Assembly: GCA_023255415.1 (NCBI GenBank)
Contig: JALRIN010000033.1
Location: forward strand, 1-28,791
From: Cypionkella sp.
GTDB taxonomy: Bacteria > Pseudomonadota > Alphaproteobacteria > Rhodobacterales > Rhodobacteraceae
Direction of reading: 5' to 3'
Length of the DNA: 28,791 nucleotides
The notes under the pieces are model-generated. The model searched no databases, was not told the DNA's origin, and was given only the letters and a program-made list of their open reading frames with translations. This document shows, piece after piece, positions 28,401 to 28,791 of this stretch. The position numbers and the translations under genes are program-made. Position 1 is the first letter of the stretch. Every line of letters begins with the position of its first letter.

Positions 28401-28791
28401 TCAGCGAACCAGCGTGCCGGTGCGGCGGATTTTCCGCTGCAATTGCAAGATACCGTAAAGCAGCGCCTCGGCCGTGGGCGGGCAGCCGGGCACATAGATG
28501 TCAACCGGAACAATCCGGTCACAGCCACGCACCACCGAATAGCTATAGTGGTAATAGCCACCGCCATTGGCACAAGACCCCATCGAGATCACATAGCGTG
28601 GCTCTGGCATCTGGTCGTAAACCTTGCGCAGCGCCGGCGCCATTTTGTTGGTCAGCGTGCCGGCCACGATCATCAGATCAGACTGGCGCGGAGAGGCGCG
28701 CGGTGCGGTGCCAAAGCGTTCCAGATCATAGCGCGGCATCGAGGTATGCATCATCTCGACCGCACAGCAGGCCAGACCAAAGGTCATCCAA
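28401..28791 (-). CDS. nuoB: NADH-quinone oxidoreductase subunit B, C-terminal part (cut by window edge)
   Basis: The subunit holding [4Fe-4S] cluster N2, the electron donor to quinone. The last 129 residues are visible and the frame continues past the right edge; the first in-window Met (in WMTFGLACCAVEMM) is internal, not the start. The N2 ligands are seen: the tandem Cys pair in GLACCAVEM, a third in SMGSCANGGGYYHYSYSVVR, and the fourth in VPGCPPTAEALLYGI. The C-terminus LQRKIRRTGTLVR is typical. The start and nuoA, which should precede it, are outside the window, as is the operon promoter. Confidence 0.96.
   Translation of the reverse strand, partial: WMTFGLACCAVEMMHTSMPRYDLERFGTAPRASPRQSDLMIVAGTLTNKMAPALRKVYDQMPEPRYVISMGSCANGGGYYHYSYSVVRGCDRIVPVDIYVPGCPPTAEALLYGILQLQRKIRRTGTLVR

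Overview
The window is a chromosomal stretch of an alphaproteobacterium, most likely of the order Rhodobacterales (Rhodobacter/Paracoccus-like). The evidence is the moderately high GC content, protein sequences typical of that group, and above all a 14-subunit-type complex I (nuo/nqo) gene cluster interrupted by small accessory frames and followed by birA, the arrangement known from Paracoccus and Rhodobacter. I see no insertion sequences, phage genes, CRISPR arrays, rRNA or tRNA genes. The window looks like core genome throughout. It is cut at both ends: the left edge truncates a DUF815-type ATPase gene and the right edge truncates nuoB.

Left part (1-9330). A minus-strand tatA-tatB-tatC operon (twin-arginine protein export) runs into the DUF815 ATPase gene. 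Divergent from tatA is a small YafY/WYL-type regulator whose promoter overlaps a perfect inverted repeat, a likely autoregulatory operator. It ends tail-to-tail, with stop codons interlocked, against an orphan FbpC-like ABC ATPase that lies downstream of an SDR-family protein with a degenerate active site. On the plus strand follow a Hint-domain protein, peptide release factor 3 (prfC) and a DEAD-box RNA helicase of the RhlE type. The helicase has its own promoter and an unusually structured leader of about 86 nt, in which two mutually exclusive folds can be drawn, one of them hiding the ribosome binding site. A bidirectional terminator closes the helicase gene and also the long operon that comes from the other side.

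Right part (9345-28791). One very long minus-strand transcription unit reads, 5' to 3': nuoB(partial)-nuoC-nuoD-nuoE-(His-rich small membrane protein)-(DUF5337)-nuoF-(DUF5333)-(58-aa frame)-nuoG-(lipoprotein)-nuoH-nuoI-(carboxymuconolactone-decarboxylase-like)-nuoJ-nuoK-nuoL-nuoM-nuoN-birA-coaX-rnj. Gaps are mostly 0-12 bp or short ATGA/TGATG/TAATG overlaps, so translation is probably coupled along it. The nuo products form the proton-pumping NADH:quinone oxidoreductase. birA (biotin ligase), coaX (type III pantothenate kinase) and rnj (RNase J) are cofactor and RNA-turnover genes that appear to ride on the same transcript.

I did not find a wholly new multi-gene system. The points most worth a second look are the switch-like leader of the helicase gene, the palindromic operator of the YafY-type regulator, the helix-hairpin-helix tail on NuoE, the set of uncharacterised small proteins embedded in the nuo operon (one of them a 58-aa frame that is easily missed), the recurring MAAE-stop ending at three nearby gene junctions, and the Ser/Arg-substituted SDR active site.
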